In this document: positions 25,743 to 33,649 of the stretch, one piece after another
Position numbering within the stretch: the stretch's first letter is position 1
How the letters are laid out: each line of letters starts with the position of its first letter
The notes under the pieces: generated by a model
Databases searched by the model: none
What the model saw: the letters and a program-made list of their open reading frames with translations, nothing else
What the model was told of the DNA's origin: nothing
Program-made: the position numbers and the translations under genes
Assembly (NCBI RefSeq): GCF_026241105.1
Contig: NZ_JAPFFT010000027.1
Span: 1 to 51,130, forward strand
Source: Arthrobacter rhizophilus
GTDB taxonomy: Bacteria > Actinomycetota > Actinomycetes > Actinomycetales > Micrococcaceae
Direction of reading: 5' to 3'
DNA: 51,130 nucleotides

Positions 25743-26459
25743 GTGACAACTTCCGAAACTATCGCCATCCCCTCGCGCCGGGAACAGAACAAAGTGGCCA
25801 CCCGCCAGGCGATCGCGGACGCAGCCCTCGCCGTGTTGCGCAGCAGGGGCGTTGGCAATTTCACGGTGGAAGACATCGCGGAAGCGGCCGGCGTATCCCG
25901 GCGTACTTTCTTCAACTACTTCCCCAGCCTCGAAGCCGCTTTGGCGTCGGTGACTGAAGGTTTCCTGGATCATGCCCTGGAACAATTCCGCCTCCGCCCT
26001 TCCGACGAACCCATCCTCGATTCCGCCCGGGCCGCCCTCATGGCGCTGGCTGACCCCATGACGGTCTCCCCCATGGCCGAGCTCTTCAGTCTCACCCACG
26101 ACAACCGCGCCTTGGTACGTTCCGAACTCGAAGCCTGGGACCACTGCACCACGCAGATCATCGACGCCGCCCGCCGTCGCCTCGGCCCGGATGTCAACGA
26201 GCTCTATTTGCGGGCCCTGGCCGGATCCATCATTTCGTGCGGCAAGGCAGCCATGAGCGTTTGGTTCGAGCAATGCGGCCCGGATCTTTCCCCCGAATCC
26301 CTGGCGAGCCTGCGGCAGCACTTGATCGATGCCATCGGCCTGCTCGGTTCAGGCTTCACCGCACCGGCCCCCCAAGGCCCGGCGTCCCACGGCTTGGTCT
26401 CCCAGGGCTCTGCCTCCCGCGCCACTCAGCCCTCGGCTGACCCCCAACACTCGGCATAA
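25743..26459 (+). CDS. TetR family transcriptional regulator
   Basis: A 238-residue regulator. The helix-turn-helix is VEDIAEAAGVSRRTFFNYFPSLEAALAS, residues about 40-68, after ATRQAIADAALAVLRSRGVGNFT. The C-terminal ligand domain is followed by about 35 low-complexity residues rich in Ala, Pro, Gln and Ser. The GTG start lies exactly 6 nt after the -10 element TAGTGT with no Shine-Dalgarno, so the mRNA is probably leaderless. It is 26 nt upstream of the MMPL exporter gene, which it probably controls together with itself. Confidence 0.92.
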   Translation: MTTSETIAIPSRREQNKVATRQAIADAALAVLRSRGVGNFTVEDIAEAAGVSRRTFFNYFPSLEAALASVTEGFLDHALEQFRLRPSDEPILDSARAALMALADPMTVSPMAELFSLTHDNRALVRSELEAWDHCTTQIIDAARRRLGPDVNELYLRALAGSIISCGKAAMSVWFEQCGPDLSPESLASLRQHLIDAIGLLGSGFTAPAPQGPASHGLVSQGSASRATQPSADPQHSA

Positions 26460-26485
26460 CCACACACCGACAGATCGGTTCCGAT

Positions 26486-29008
26486 ATGGCACTCCTGCTC
26501 TACCGCCTTGGCAAGTTCTCCTACCGTCACCGTTGGCTGGTGATATCCCTCTGGCTAGCCGTGCTCGTCGCCGTCGGCGGCTCCGCAGCTGCCTTCCACG
26601 GCACCATGTCCAACAACTTCCAGATCCCCGGCACGGAGACCCAGCAGATGCTGGACAAACTCAAGAAGGAACTTCCGGCCTCCTCGGGTGGTTCCGCGGG
26701 GATCGTCTTCGAAGCCGGCGACGCCGGATTCAACCAAGCCGGCAAGGACGCCATTGCGTCGGCCCTCGCCAAGCTGGAAAAACTGCCGGATGTGCAGTCC
26801 ACTGTCAATCCCTTCACAACTCAAGCCACCTTGGACAAGGCACCGTCCGATCTTGCTGCCGGCGAACAGAAAGCCGCCGCCGGGCAGGCTGAGTTGGACA
26901 AGGCGCGGGCCACCCTCGATGCCGGGGATGCCCAGATCAAGGCCGCAGAGCAGCAAATGACCGCTGCGGGTATGCCTGCCGCACAGATCCAGGCCCAACT
27001 TGCCCCGCAGAAGGCCGAGCTGCTGGCCGGGCGCCAAAAGCTTGAAGCAGGCCAGAAACAAGCCGCCGATGGTGCCGCCGCCCTTGCCCTGGCCAAGCGC
27101 CAGGTCGCCGCGTCCCAAGGAATGCGATTCGTCTCCGCAGACGGCAAGGCGGCGATCGCCCAGGTCCAGTTCAAGACCTCCATTAACAGCTTGACCCCCG
27201 CCGTCCGGCAGCAAGTCCAGGACATCGTCCACGGAGTCTCGTCAGCAGGTGTCACAGCACTGGCAAGCAAGGAAATCACCGAGGACGTCTCACAGTTGTT
27301 CGGTGTCTCGGAAATCATCGGCATCGCAGTGGCGGCCATCGCCCTGATCGTGATGCTTGGGACGCTTGTCGCCGCAGGCTTGCCCCTCCTCATGGCGATC
27401 ATTGGCGTGGCCGTGGGCGTCGGGGGAACGTTTGCCCTTACCGGCGTCATCGACATGAGCTCCATTTCCCCGATGCTCGCGCTCATGCTGGGCCTCGCCG
27501 TCGGGATTGACTACTCCCTCTTCATCGTCAACCGCCACCGCGGGCAATTGCTTTCCGGGATGGACGCTGAAGAATCAGTGGCACTTGCCACGGGCACCTC
27601 AGGCAACGCCGTCCTTTTTGCCGGCCTCACTGTGGTCATCGCCCTTGCCGCATTGGTGGTTCCGGGGCTTCCGTTCCTCGCCGTCATGGGCCTGTCTGCC
27701 GCCGCGACCGTGGCAGTCGCCGTCGTCGTCTCCCTCACGCTGACCCCGGCAGTCCTCTCGCTGGTAGGCCGGAAGCTGATCTCCAAGCGGGCCTGGGCCA
27801 AAGCCAAGCGCCACAACGCCGAACCGGACCACGCCTCGGCAGATCGCGCCGAGGACCAGCGCCGGAGCAGCCGCGGTTGGGGCGGCCTCGTGACCCGCCA
27901 CCCGGTGGCCTCGCTACTTGCCGGAGTGGTGCTGCTCGGGGTGCTGGCCCTCCCGGCCTCCCAGTTGCGCCTCGCATTGCCCGACGGCGGTTCGGAACCG
28001 GTCGATTCGCAAGCGTTCAAGGCCTATGACCTCACCCGGCAGAGCTTCGGCGAGGGCATGACCGGACCCATCGTGGTTGTCGGCACGTTCCCGTCAGGAC
28101 TCAGCGACGACCAAGCGAAGACCAAGCAGTTCGACGTAGCGGACAAACTGCGCAGCGTCGACAATGTCGTGGCGGCCGTGCCGGTAGCCCTCAGCCAAGA
28201 TCACCGTACCGCCGTTTTCCAAGTCATCCCCAAGGACGGGCCCGCCAGTGCAAGTACCGTTCAGGTGGTCTCGGAACTGCGCGCCAAGGGTTCCGAAATC
28301 CAGCAGGCTACCGGCGCCACGATTGGATTGACGGGGCAGACAGCCGGCAACATCGACGTCTCCGCGAAGCTCGGCGCCGCGTTGCCCCCGTACTTGGCGA
28401 TCGTCGTCGGGCTCTCGCTGATCCTGCTCCTGCTGGTGTTCCGTTCCATCGTGGTCCCGCTCCTCGCCACGGGAGGCTTCCTGCTCTCGCTCGCGGCAGC
28501 GTTCGGCGCCGTGGTGGCCGTGTACCAGTGGGGTTGGCTAGGCACCGTATTCGACGTCCCCAACCCCGGAGCCGTGCTCAGCTTTCTACCGATCATCCTG
28601 ATTGGTGTGCTGTTCGGCTTGGCCATGGACTACCAGGTGTTCATCACGTCCGGCATGCGCGAATCGTTCATGCACGGCGAAAACGCGAAGCAAGCCGTCC
28701 GGAGCGGCTTCAGCCATGCCGCCGCCGTTGTCACGGCCGCCGCCATCATCATGGTCAGCGTGTTTGCCGGCTTCATCTTCAGCCACCTGACCATGGTCCG
28801 GCCGCTCGGTTTCGCCATGGCGTTCGGCGTGCTCGTGGATGCATTCGTTGTGCGCATGACCATCGTTCCGGCCGTGATGTACCTGTTGGGCGAGAAAGCC
28901 TGGTGGCTGCCGCGGTGGCTGTCAAGGATCCTGCCCGACGTCGACGTTGAAGGCGCCAAGCTGCAGCGCACGACGGCGGCAGGCGGCGCCAAGGAGCTGG
29001 TCCACTAA
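26486..29008 (+). CDS. MMPL family transporter
   Basis: An 840-residue RND-superfamily inner-membrane exporter. The first helix is WLVISLWLAVLVAVGGSAAAF. A large outer loop has an alanine/glutamine-rich helical insertion (about residues 115-215, with AAGQAELDKARATLDAGDAQ) likely to be coiled coil. The first MMPL core has GLAVGIDYSLFIVNRHR and the second has GLAMDYQVFITSGMRE, both with the proton-relay Asp/Tyr pair. Substrates could be lipids, drugs or siderophores. It lies directly downstream of the TetR gene, with a likely terminator at 29038-29073. Confidence 0.92.
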   Translation: MALLLYRLGKFSYRHRWLVISLWLAVLVAVGGSAAAFHGTMSNNFQIPGTETQQMLDKLKKELPASSGGSAGIVFEAGDAGFNQAGKDAIASALAKLEKLPDVQSTVNPFTTQATLDKAPSDLAAGEQKAAAGQAELDKARATLDAGDAQIKAAEQQMTAAGMPAAQIQAQLAPQKAELLAGRQKLEAGQKQAADGAAALALAKRQVAASQGMRFVSADGKAAIAQVQFKTSINSLTPAVRQQVQDIVHGVSSAGVTALASKEITEDVSQLFGVSEIIGIAVAAIALIVMLGTLVAAGLPLLMAIIGVAVGVGGTFALTGVIDMSSISPMLALMLGLAVGIDYSLFIVNRHRGQLLSGMDAEESVALATGTSGNAVLFAGLTVVIALAALVVPGLPFLAVMGLSAAATVAVAVVVSLTLTPAVLSLVGRKLISKRAWAKAKRHNAEPDHASADRAEDQRRSSRGWGGLVTRHPVASLLAGVVLLGVLALPASQLRLALPDGGSEPVDSQAFKAYDLTRQSFGEGMTGPIVVVGTFPSGLSDDQAKTKQFDVADKLRSVDNVVAAVPVALSQDHRTAVFQVIPKDGPASASTVQVVSELRAKGSEIQQATGATIGLTGQTAGNIDVSAKLGAALPPYLAIVVGLSLILLLLVFRSIVVPLLATGGFLLSLAAAFGAVVAVYQWGWLGTVFDVPNPGAVLSFLPIILIGVLFGLAMDYQVFITSGMRESFMHGENAKQAVRSGFSHAAAVVTAAAIIMVSVFAGFIFSHLTMVRPLGFAMAFGVLVDAFVVRMTIVPAVMYLLGEKAWWLPRWLSRILPDVDVEGAKLQRTTAAGGAKELVH

Positions 29009-29037
29009 GCGTTAGGTTGGGTTCCTAGCCGCCCAGG

Positions 29038-29073
29038 GCGGGCGTCGGTTCTGTGTTCAGAAGCGACGCCCGC
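29038..29073 (+). terminator. Hairpin after the MMPL gene
   Basis: The 10-bp stem GCGGGCGTCG (29038-29047) pairs with 29064-29073, with a further inner TCTG/CAGA pair. Its right arm overlaps the first unit of the 32-bp repeat at 29067. It is probably a terminator, though there is no strong T tract. Confidence 0.5.
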
Positions 29074-29110
29074 TCACCTTTTACCCATTTTCCCCAAACG
29101 CCCGCTCACC
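29067..29110 (-). repeat. 32-bp-period repeat pair, left of maf
   Basis: On the minus strand GGTGAGCGGGCG occurs twice (29067-29078 and 29099-29110), exactly 32 nt apart. The core matches the units at 12588-12683 and 29861-29905. Confidence 0.8.
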
Positions 29111-29124
29111 TTTAGCGGCCGCTT

Positions 29125-29799
29125 CTATTCGGCGACCGTTTCTGAACCGCCCCGGGTCCAAAGCTCCGTGATTCCAACATTCGCTTGGCCGAGCAGATCC
29201 CGGAGGGTGGAGATGGAGAGCCCGACGACGGCGTGCGGGTCGCCGTCGACCTTGCGGATGAAGGCTCCGCCCAAGCCGTCGATCGTGAACGAACCGGCGC
29301 AGTGCAGGGGTTCGCCCGTCGCGATATAGGCGTCGATGTCCTTCTCGCTCATTTCCGCGAAGTGGACCTCCGCGCTGGAGACGGCGCCAAGTGTGGCGCC
29401 GGTGCCGTCTGCCGTCTCGTCGTCGTCGACGTCCGCCGCGGTTTCGCGGCAGTCCACCAGCCAGTGCCCGGTGTGGAGGATGCCCTTGGAACCACTCATG
29501 CGCAGCATCCGTTCCTTGGCAACGTCCACTGTGTACGGCTTCCCGTGCGATTCGCCGTCGAACTCGAAGACGGAATCGCAGCCGATCACCAAGGCCCCCT
29601 CGGCGTCGGGCAGGGACGCGACTGCTTCGGCCTTGGCTCGGGCCAGAAGGAGGGCAGTGTCGTGTGGGTCCGTCACGCCATACCGAGCTTGGACCGCGTC
29701 CTCGTCCACGTCCGAGACGAGCACCTCGTGGTGGATGCCGGCCTCTTTGAGGAGCTTGGTGCGGGCGGGGGACTGGGAAGCCAGGATCAATCGGGTCAC
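29125..29799 (-). CDS. maf: Maf family nucleoside triphosphate pyrophosphatase
   Basis: A 224-residue Maf protein, which hydrolyses non-canonical or canonical NTPs to NMP and pyrophosphate. The N-terminal motif is LILASQSPARTKLLKEAG, followed by VIGCDSVFEFDGESHGKP and the catalytic region SFTIDGLGGAFIRKVDGDPHAVVGL. The GTG start lies 6 nt after TACGCT (read leftward) with no Shine-Dalgarno, so it is probably leaderless. In actinobacteria maf often sits next to the acyl-CoA carboxylase alpha gene, as here, though it reads the other way. Confidence 0.93.
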   Translation of the reverse strand: MTRLILASQSPARTKLLKEAGIHHEVLVSDVDEDAVQARYGVTDPHDTALLLARAKAEAVASLPDAEGALVIGCDSVFEFDGESHGKPYTVDVAKERMLRMSGSKGILHTGHWLVDCRETAADVDDDETADGTGATLGAVSSAEVHFAEMSEKDIDAYIATGEPLHCAGSFTIDGLGGAFIRKVDGDPHAVVGLSISTLRDLLGQANVGITELWTRGGSETVAE

Positions 29800-29830
29800 G
29801 GCTCAAGCGTAGTACGCGCCGCCGACCCCA

Positions 29831-29905
29831 GACGCTCGCTCATTTTTGCAGTCAACTAGAGGTGAGGGAGCGTTTCGTAAAGACACACCAAAGGTGAGGG
29901 AGGGT
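29831..29905. repeat. 32-bp-period repeat with inverted head, right of maf
   Basis: GGTGAGGGAG begins at 29861 and again at 29893, exactly 32 nt apart. To the left, GACGCTCGCTCA (29831-29842) is the same core on the opposite strand and could pair with the first unit. The arrangement copies the array at 12535-12715. Confidence 0.8.
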
Positions 29906-29950
29906 TTGGAAGAAGCAGTCCGGTCCCCGGCCCCGCGGCCGGATTCCTCA

Positions 29951-29971
29951 CTTTGTAGCAACCCTACAAAG
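29951..29971. promoter_or_regulatory. Acyl-CoA carboxylase operator, alpha-subunit side
   Basis: CTTTGTAGCAACCCTACAAAG has perfect 8-nt arms around CAACC. On the other strand its core is TTGTAGGGTTGCTACA, differing at one position from the site at 21222-21237 before the beta-subunit gene. It lies about 90 nt before the alpha-subunit start. Confidence 0.65.
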
Positions 29972-30060
29972 ACAGGCCCTCTCACACACGGAATCCCCCA
30001 TCAATATGGGCGGAACCCTCAAAATCACGCTAGGCTCCCTGAAGGACAGAAGGAGTCAAC

Positions 30061-31869
30061 TTGTCAGCTAATCCGGCGCAGCCCATTTCCAGCCCTTTCA
30101 CCAAGGTCTTGATTGCCAACCGAGGCGAAATCGCGGTCCGCATTATCCGCGCAGCCCGGGACGAAGGCATCGCCTCCGTGGCCGTCTACGCAGACCCCGA
30201 TCGCGACGCCCTGCACGTCCGGCTTGCAGATGAGGCGTACGCGCTGGGCGGCAACACGGCTGCTGAGTCGTACCTCGTGATGGACAAGTTGATCGAGGTC
30301 GCCAAGCAGTCCGGTGCGGACGCCATCCACCCCGGCTATGGCTTCCTCGCTGAAAACGCCGAGTTCGCCACCAAGGTCATCGACGCCGGCATCACCTGGA
30401 TCGGCCCGTCCCCGGAGGCCATCTCTGCGCTCGGCGACAAGGTGCAGGCACGCCACATCGCCGAGAAGGTCGGGGCTCCCTTGGTCCCCGGTACTGCCGA
30501 CCCGGTGGAATCCGCGGACGAGATCCTGGCCTTCGCCAAGGAGTTCGGCCTTCCGATCGCCATCAAGGCTGCCTACGGTGGTGGCGGCCGCGGGATCAAG
30601 GTTGCCCGGACCATCGAGGAAATCCCTGAACTTTTCGAGTCCGCAGTGCGCGAGGCGGTTGCCGCCTTCGGCCGCGGCGAGTGCTTCATTGAACGCTTCC
30701 TTGACTCCCCGCGCCACGTCGAGACCCAGTGCCTGGCCGACGCCTACGGAAACGTTGTGGTGGTCTCCACCCGCGACTGCTCCCTCCAGCGCCGCAACCA
30801 GAAACTCGTGGAAGAGGCTCCGGCGCCGTTCCTGAGCGACGAGCAGAACGAGCGCCTGTACGAGTCCTCCAAGGCCATCCTGAAGGAAGCCGGCTATCTG
30901 GGCGCAGGAACCTGCGAATTCCTGGTGGGCCAGGACGGCATCATCTCGTTCCTCGAAGTCAACACCCGCCTTCAGGTGGAGCACTGTGTTTCCGAGGAAG
31001 TCACGGGCATCGACTTGGTTCGTGAGCAGTTCCGCATCGCCCGCGGCGAAAAGCTCGGCTATGGCGATCCTGTGGTCCGCGGCCACTCCTTTGAATTCCG
31101 CATCACCGGCGAAGACCCGGGCCGTAACTTCATGCCTGCACCGGGAACCATTAGCACCCTTAAGAACCCGACGGGTCCGGGCGTCCGCATCGACTCCGGC
31201 GTCGAGCAGGGCGACGTCATCAGCGGAAACTTCGATTCCATGCTGTCAAAGCTGATCGTCACAGGCGCCAGCCGCGAACAAGCCCTCCAGCGTTCCCGCC
31301 GAGCCCTTGAGGAAATGGTGGTTGAAGGCATCCCCACGGTCATTCCCTTCGACCTCGCTGTGGTAACCGATCCTGCGTTCGCTCCGGCCGAAGGCCCGTT
31401 CAAGGTGCACACGCGCTGGATCGAGACCGAGTTCGTCAACGACATCCCCGCGTGGACGCCCACTGGAGGCGGAACAGAAGCCGCCGACGCCGGTGAGCGC
31501 CAGCGCGTCGTCGTCGAGGTTGGCGGCAAACGGCTGGAAGTTGTCCTTCCGGCGACGCTGGGCTCCGTCTCGTCGGTTGCCAGCACGGGCGCCAAGGGCG
31601 CGAAGATCAAGAAGCGTTCCCGTTCTGCGGGAGCCACAGCCGCTGTGGCGGGCGGCAACGCCCTTACCTCGCCGATGCAGGGAACGATCGTCAAGGTGGC
31701 AGTGGCAGCTGGCGACGTGGTTGCCGAAGGCGATCTGATCGTGGTTCTCGAAGCCATGAAGATGGAGCAGCCCCTTACCGCCCACAAGGCCGGTACCATC
31801 CACGGGTTGGTGGCCAAGGCAGGCGAAACCGTCTCCGCAGGCGCCGTCATCGCGACGATCGAAGACTAG
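30061..31869 (+). CDS. Acyl-CoA carboxylase alpha subunit (biotin carboxylase + biotin carrier)
   Basis: A 602-residue AccA3/BccA-type subunit. The biotin carboxylase half runs from VLIANRGEIAVRIIRAARDEGI through the ATP-grasp glycine loop AAYGGGGRGIKV (about residues 174-185) and LEVNTRLQVEHCVSE. After a linker the biotin carrier domain has VLEAMKMEQPL, whose lysine is biotinylated by BirA. The start is TTG at 30061 with AAGGAG upstream. It works with the beta and epsilon subunits encoded at 21364-23186. It ends before a strong bidirectional terminator. Confidence 0.96.
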   Translation: MSANPAQPISSPFTKVLIANRGEIAVRIIRAARDEGIASVAVYADPDRDALHVRLADEAYALGGNTAAESYLVMDKLIEVAKQSGADAIHPGYGFLAENAEFATKVIDAGITWIGPSPEAISALGDKVQARHIAEKVGAPLVPGTADPVESADEILAFAKEFGLPIAIKAAYGGGGRGIKVARTIEEIPELFESAVREAVAAFGRGECFIERFLDSPRHVETQCLADAYGNVVVVSTRDCSLQRRNQKLVEEAPAPFLSDEQNERLYESSKAILKEAGYLGAGTCEFLVGQDGIISFLEVNTRLQVEHCVSEEVTGIDLVREQFRIARGEKLGYGDPVVRGHSFEFRITGEDPGRNFMPAPGTISTLKNPTGPGVRIDSGVEQGDVISGNFDSMLSKLIVTGASREQALQRSRRALEEMVVEGIPTVIPFDLAVVTDPAFAPAEGPFKVHTRWIETEFVNDIPAWTPTGGGTEAADAGERQRVVVEVGGKRLEVVLPATLGSVSSVASTGAKGAKIKKRSRSAGATAAVAGGNALTSPMQGTIVKVAVAAGDVVAEGDLIVVLEAMKMEQPLTAHKAGTIHGLVAKAGETVSAGAVIATIED

Positions 31870-31876
31870 CAACGGC

Positions 31877-31925
31877 TTAAATGGCTCCGGTCCCGCACCA
31901 TTGGTGCGGGACCGGAGCCATTTAA
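31877..31925. terminator. Bidirectional terminator, 24-bp perfect stem
   Basis: TTAAATGGCTCCGGTCCCGC begins the left arm (31877-31900); the right arm (31902-31925) is its exact complement. A at the left base and T at the right base give a terminator in both directions. It lies between two convergent genes, the carboxylase alpha subunit and the MHS transporter. Confidence 0.88.
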
Positions 31926-31946
31926 CGCGAGTCTGTTAATTCAGGA

Positions 31947-33356
31947 TCATGCCACGTTGTTCTCGTAGTCCGTGTCCTTGGTTTCCTTGGACAGGAACAA
32001 GGCCACGAGCGTCAGCACTGCCATGGCACTGAGGTAGACGCCCACCAGGAACGTGCTGCCCTTGGCCGATTCCCAAAGCCAAACTGCGATGAACGGGGCC
32101 ACTGCTGCGCCGAGGATGCTGGACACGTTGTAGCTGACTGCGGATCCGGTGTAGCGGACGTTGGTGGGGAACAGTTCGGGGAGCAGCGCGCCCATTGGGC
32201 CGAAGGTGAGGCCCATCAGCGTGAATCCGATGATCAGCAACCCCATGGTCCCCACGAAGCCGCCGCTGAACAAGGGCACGAACAGCAACCCGAACACCAG
32301 GATGCCGGCCGTCACGGCGAGGAGCATCTTGCGGCGGCCGTACTTTTCGGCCAGCGGTCCGGCCACCAGGGTGAAAATGCCGAAGAAGACGACGCCGGCA
32401 ATCAGCATCCAGAGGAAATCGTTCCGGCTGAAACCCAAGCCCGGGACGAACGCCGCGACGGCCGCATCGGTCATGGGCTTTCCGGCCTTCACCGCAGTGG
32501 CTTGGGCGCCCGCCAGAGTGGGCTTGGTGCCGTAGGTCAGCGTGAACGTGGTCATCAGGTAGAACAGGACATACGTCGCCAGCATGATGAAGGTACCGAG
32601 GATCAGCGGACGCCAGCTCTTCTTGAACACACGTCCGATGGGCAGCTTGGCCACTTCGTTCGACTCCAGCACCTTGGTGAATGCGGGAGTTTCAATGAGC
32701 TTGAGGCGCACGTAGAGGCCGAGGATTACCATGACGGCGCTGAGCAGGAACGGCACGCGCCAGCCCCAGGCGGCGAAGGCCTCCGGCGTCAATGTGTAGC
32801 TGAAGACCAGGAAGATGATGTTTGCCAGGATGAAGCCGATCGGCGCACCCATCTGCGGAAATGTTCCGTAGATGGCGCGTTTGTTGGCCGGCGCGTTCTC
32901 GGTTGCGAGCAACGCGGCACCACTCCACTCACCGCCGAGGGCCAGGCCCTGGGCGAAGCGCAGGACTACCAGCAACGTGGGGGCCAGGAAGGTCCAGCCC
33001 GGGACTTGGGCGGTGGGGAGGCAACCGATCAGGAACGTGGCGATACCCATGGTCAGGAGGGACGCAACCAGGGTTCCCTTGCGACCGAACTTGTCACCGA
33101 AGTGGCCGAAAATTATGGAGCCAAGTGGCCGCGCGACGAAGGCGACACCGAACACCGCGAAGGAGCTCAGCAGCTGGGTGGTCTCGTCAGCCGTCGGGAA
33201 GAACAGTTTGGGAAAGACGAGCACGGCGGCCGTGGCATAGACATAGAAATCGTAGAACTCGATGGACGTTCCGATGAGGCTGGCGAAGATCACCCGTCCC
33301 CGCGAGTTGGCCGGCTTGACTGACTCGCTTTCCTTGGATTCAGCGATGGAAGACAT
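31947..33356 (-). CDS. MFS transporter, metabolite:H+ symporter (MHS) family
   Basis: A 469-residue secondary transporter with 12 predicted membrane helices. MHS signatures are ASLIGTSIEFYDFYVYATAAVLVFPKLFFP in helix 1 and FGHFGDKFGRKGTL in the loop between helices 2 and 3. Relatives such as ShiA, ProP and KgtP take up organic acids or zwitterions; the substrate is not clear. The ATG at 33356 gives the usual N-terminus; no strong Shine-Dalgarno is visible. It is divergent from the nitrate operon, with a 293-nt gap holding an operator-like palindrome. Confidence 0.9.
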   Translation of the reverse strand: MSSIAESKESESVKPANSRGRVIFASLIGTSIEFYDFYVYATAAVLVFPKLFFPTADETTQLLSSFAVFGVAFVARPLGSIIFGHFGDKFGRKGTLVASLLTMGIATFLIGCLPTAQVPGWTFLAPTLLVVLRFAQGLALGGEWSGAALLATENAPANKRAIYGTFPQMGAPIGFILANIIFLVFSYTLTPEAFAAWGWRVPFLLSAVMVILGLYVRLKLIETPAFTKVLESNEVAKLPIGRVFKKSWRPLILGTFIMLATYVLFYLMTTFTLTYGTKPTLAGAQATAVKAGKPMTDAAVAAFVPGLGFSRNDFLWMLIAGVVFFGIFTLVAGPLAEKYGRRKMLLAVTAGILVFGLLFVPLFSGGFVGTMGLLIIGFTLMGLTFGPMGALLPELFPTNVRYTGSAVSYNVSSILGAAVAPFIAVWLWESAKGSTFLVGVYLSAMAVLTLVALFLSKETKDTDYENNVA

Positions 33357-33451
33357 GTAGGGGTTGCTTTCGTTAACGCCGGCCCGGCGTTCCTGAGCCT
33401 GCCGGCAAAGATTATCTGAGAGTTCAACAATAGTTCCCGGTATCCAACAAA

Positions 33452-33467
33452 TGGACAATCAAGTCCA
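33452..33467. promoter_or_regulatory. Operator-like palindrome before the MHS transporter
   Basis: TGGACAATCAAGTCCA has perfect 5-nt arms around 6 nt and lies about 100 nt upstream of the MHS start. The binding protein is not encoded in the window. The rest of the 33357-33649 gap shows no gene. Confidence 0.4.
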
Positions 33468-33649
33468 ATATGCGGACATTTTGGAAAGTCTCACTCTGTG
33501 GTCTACGCCACAACAACCTCACCGCCATCTCACGCAGTGGTGACCCCCTCCGATAGGCAAATGTCACAGCACGTTTACAAACCGCGACGGTCCGCGAAAC
33601 GAGCCGTCCCTAACGTGGAAGTACAACGTCCCCACAAAGGAGGCACTCC

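Noticed and set aside
33530..33600. GlnR-type box upstream of the nitrate transporter (GTCAC-N6-TTTAC)
   Set aside because: The second half-site fits the known pattern poorly; not enough to annotate by eye.
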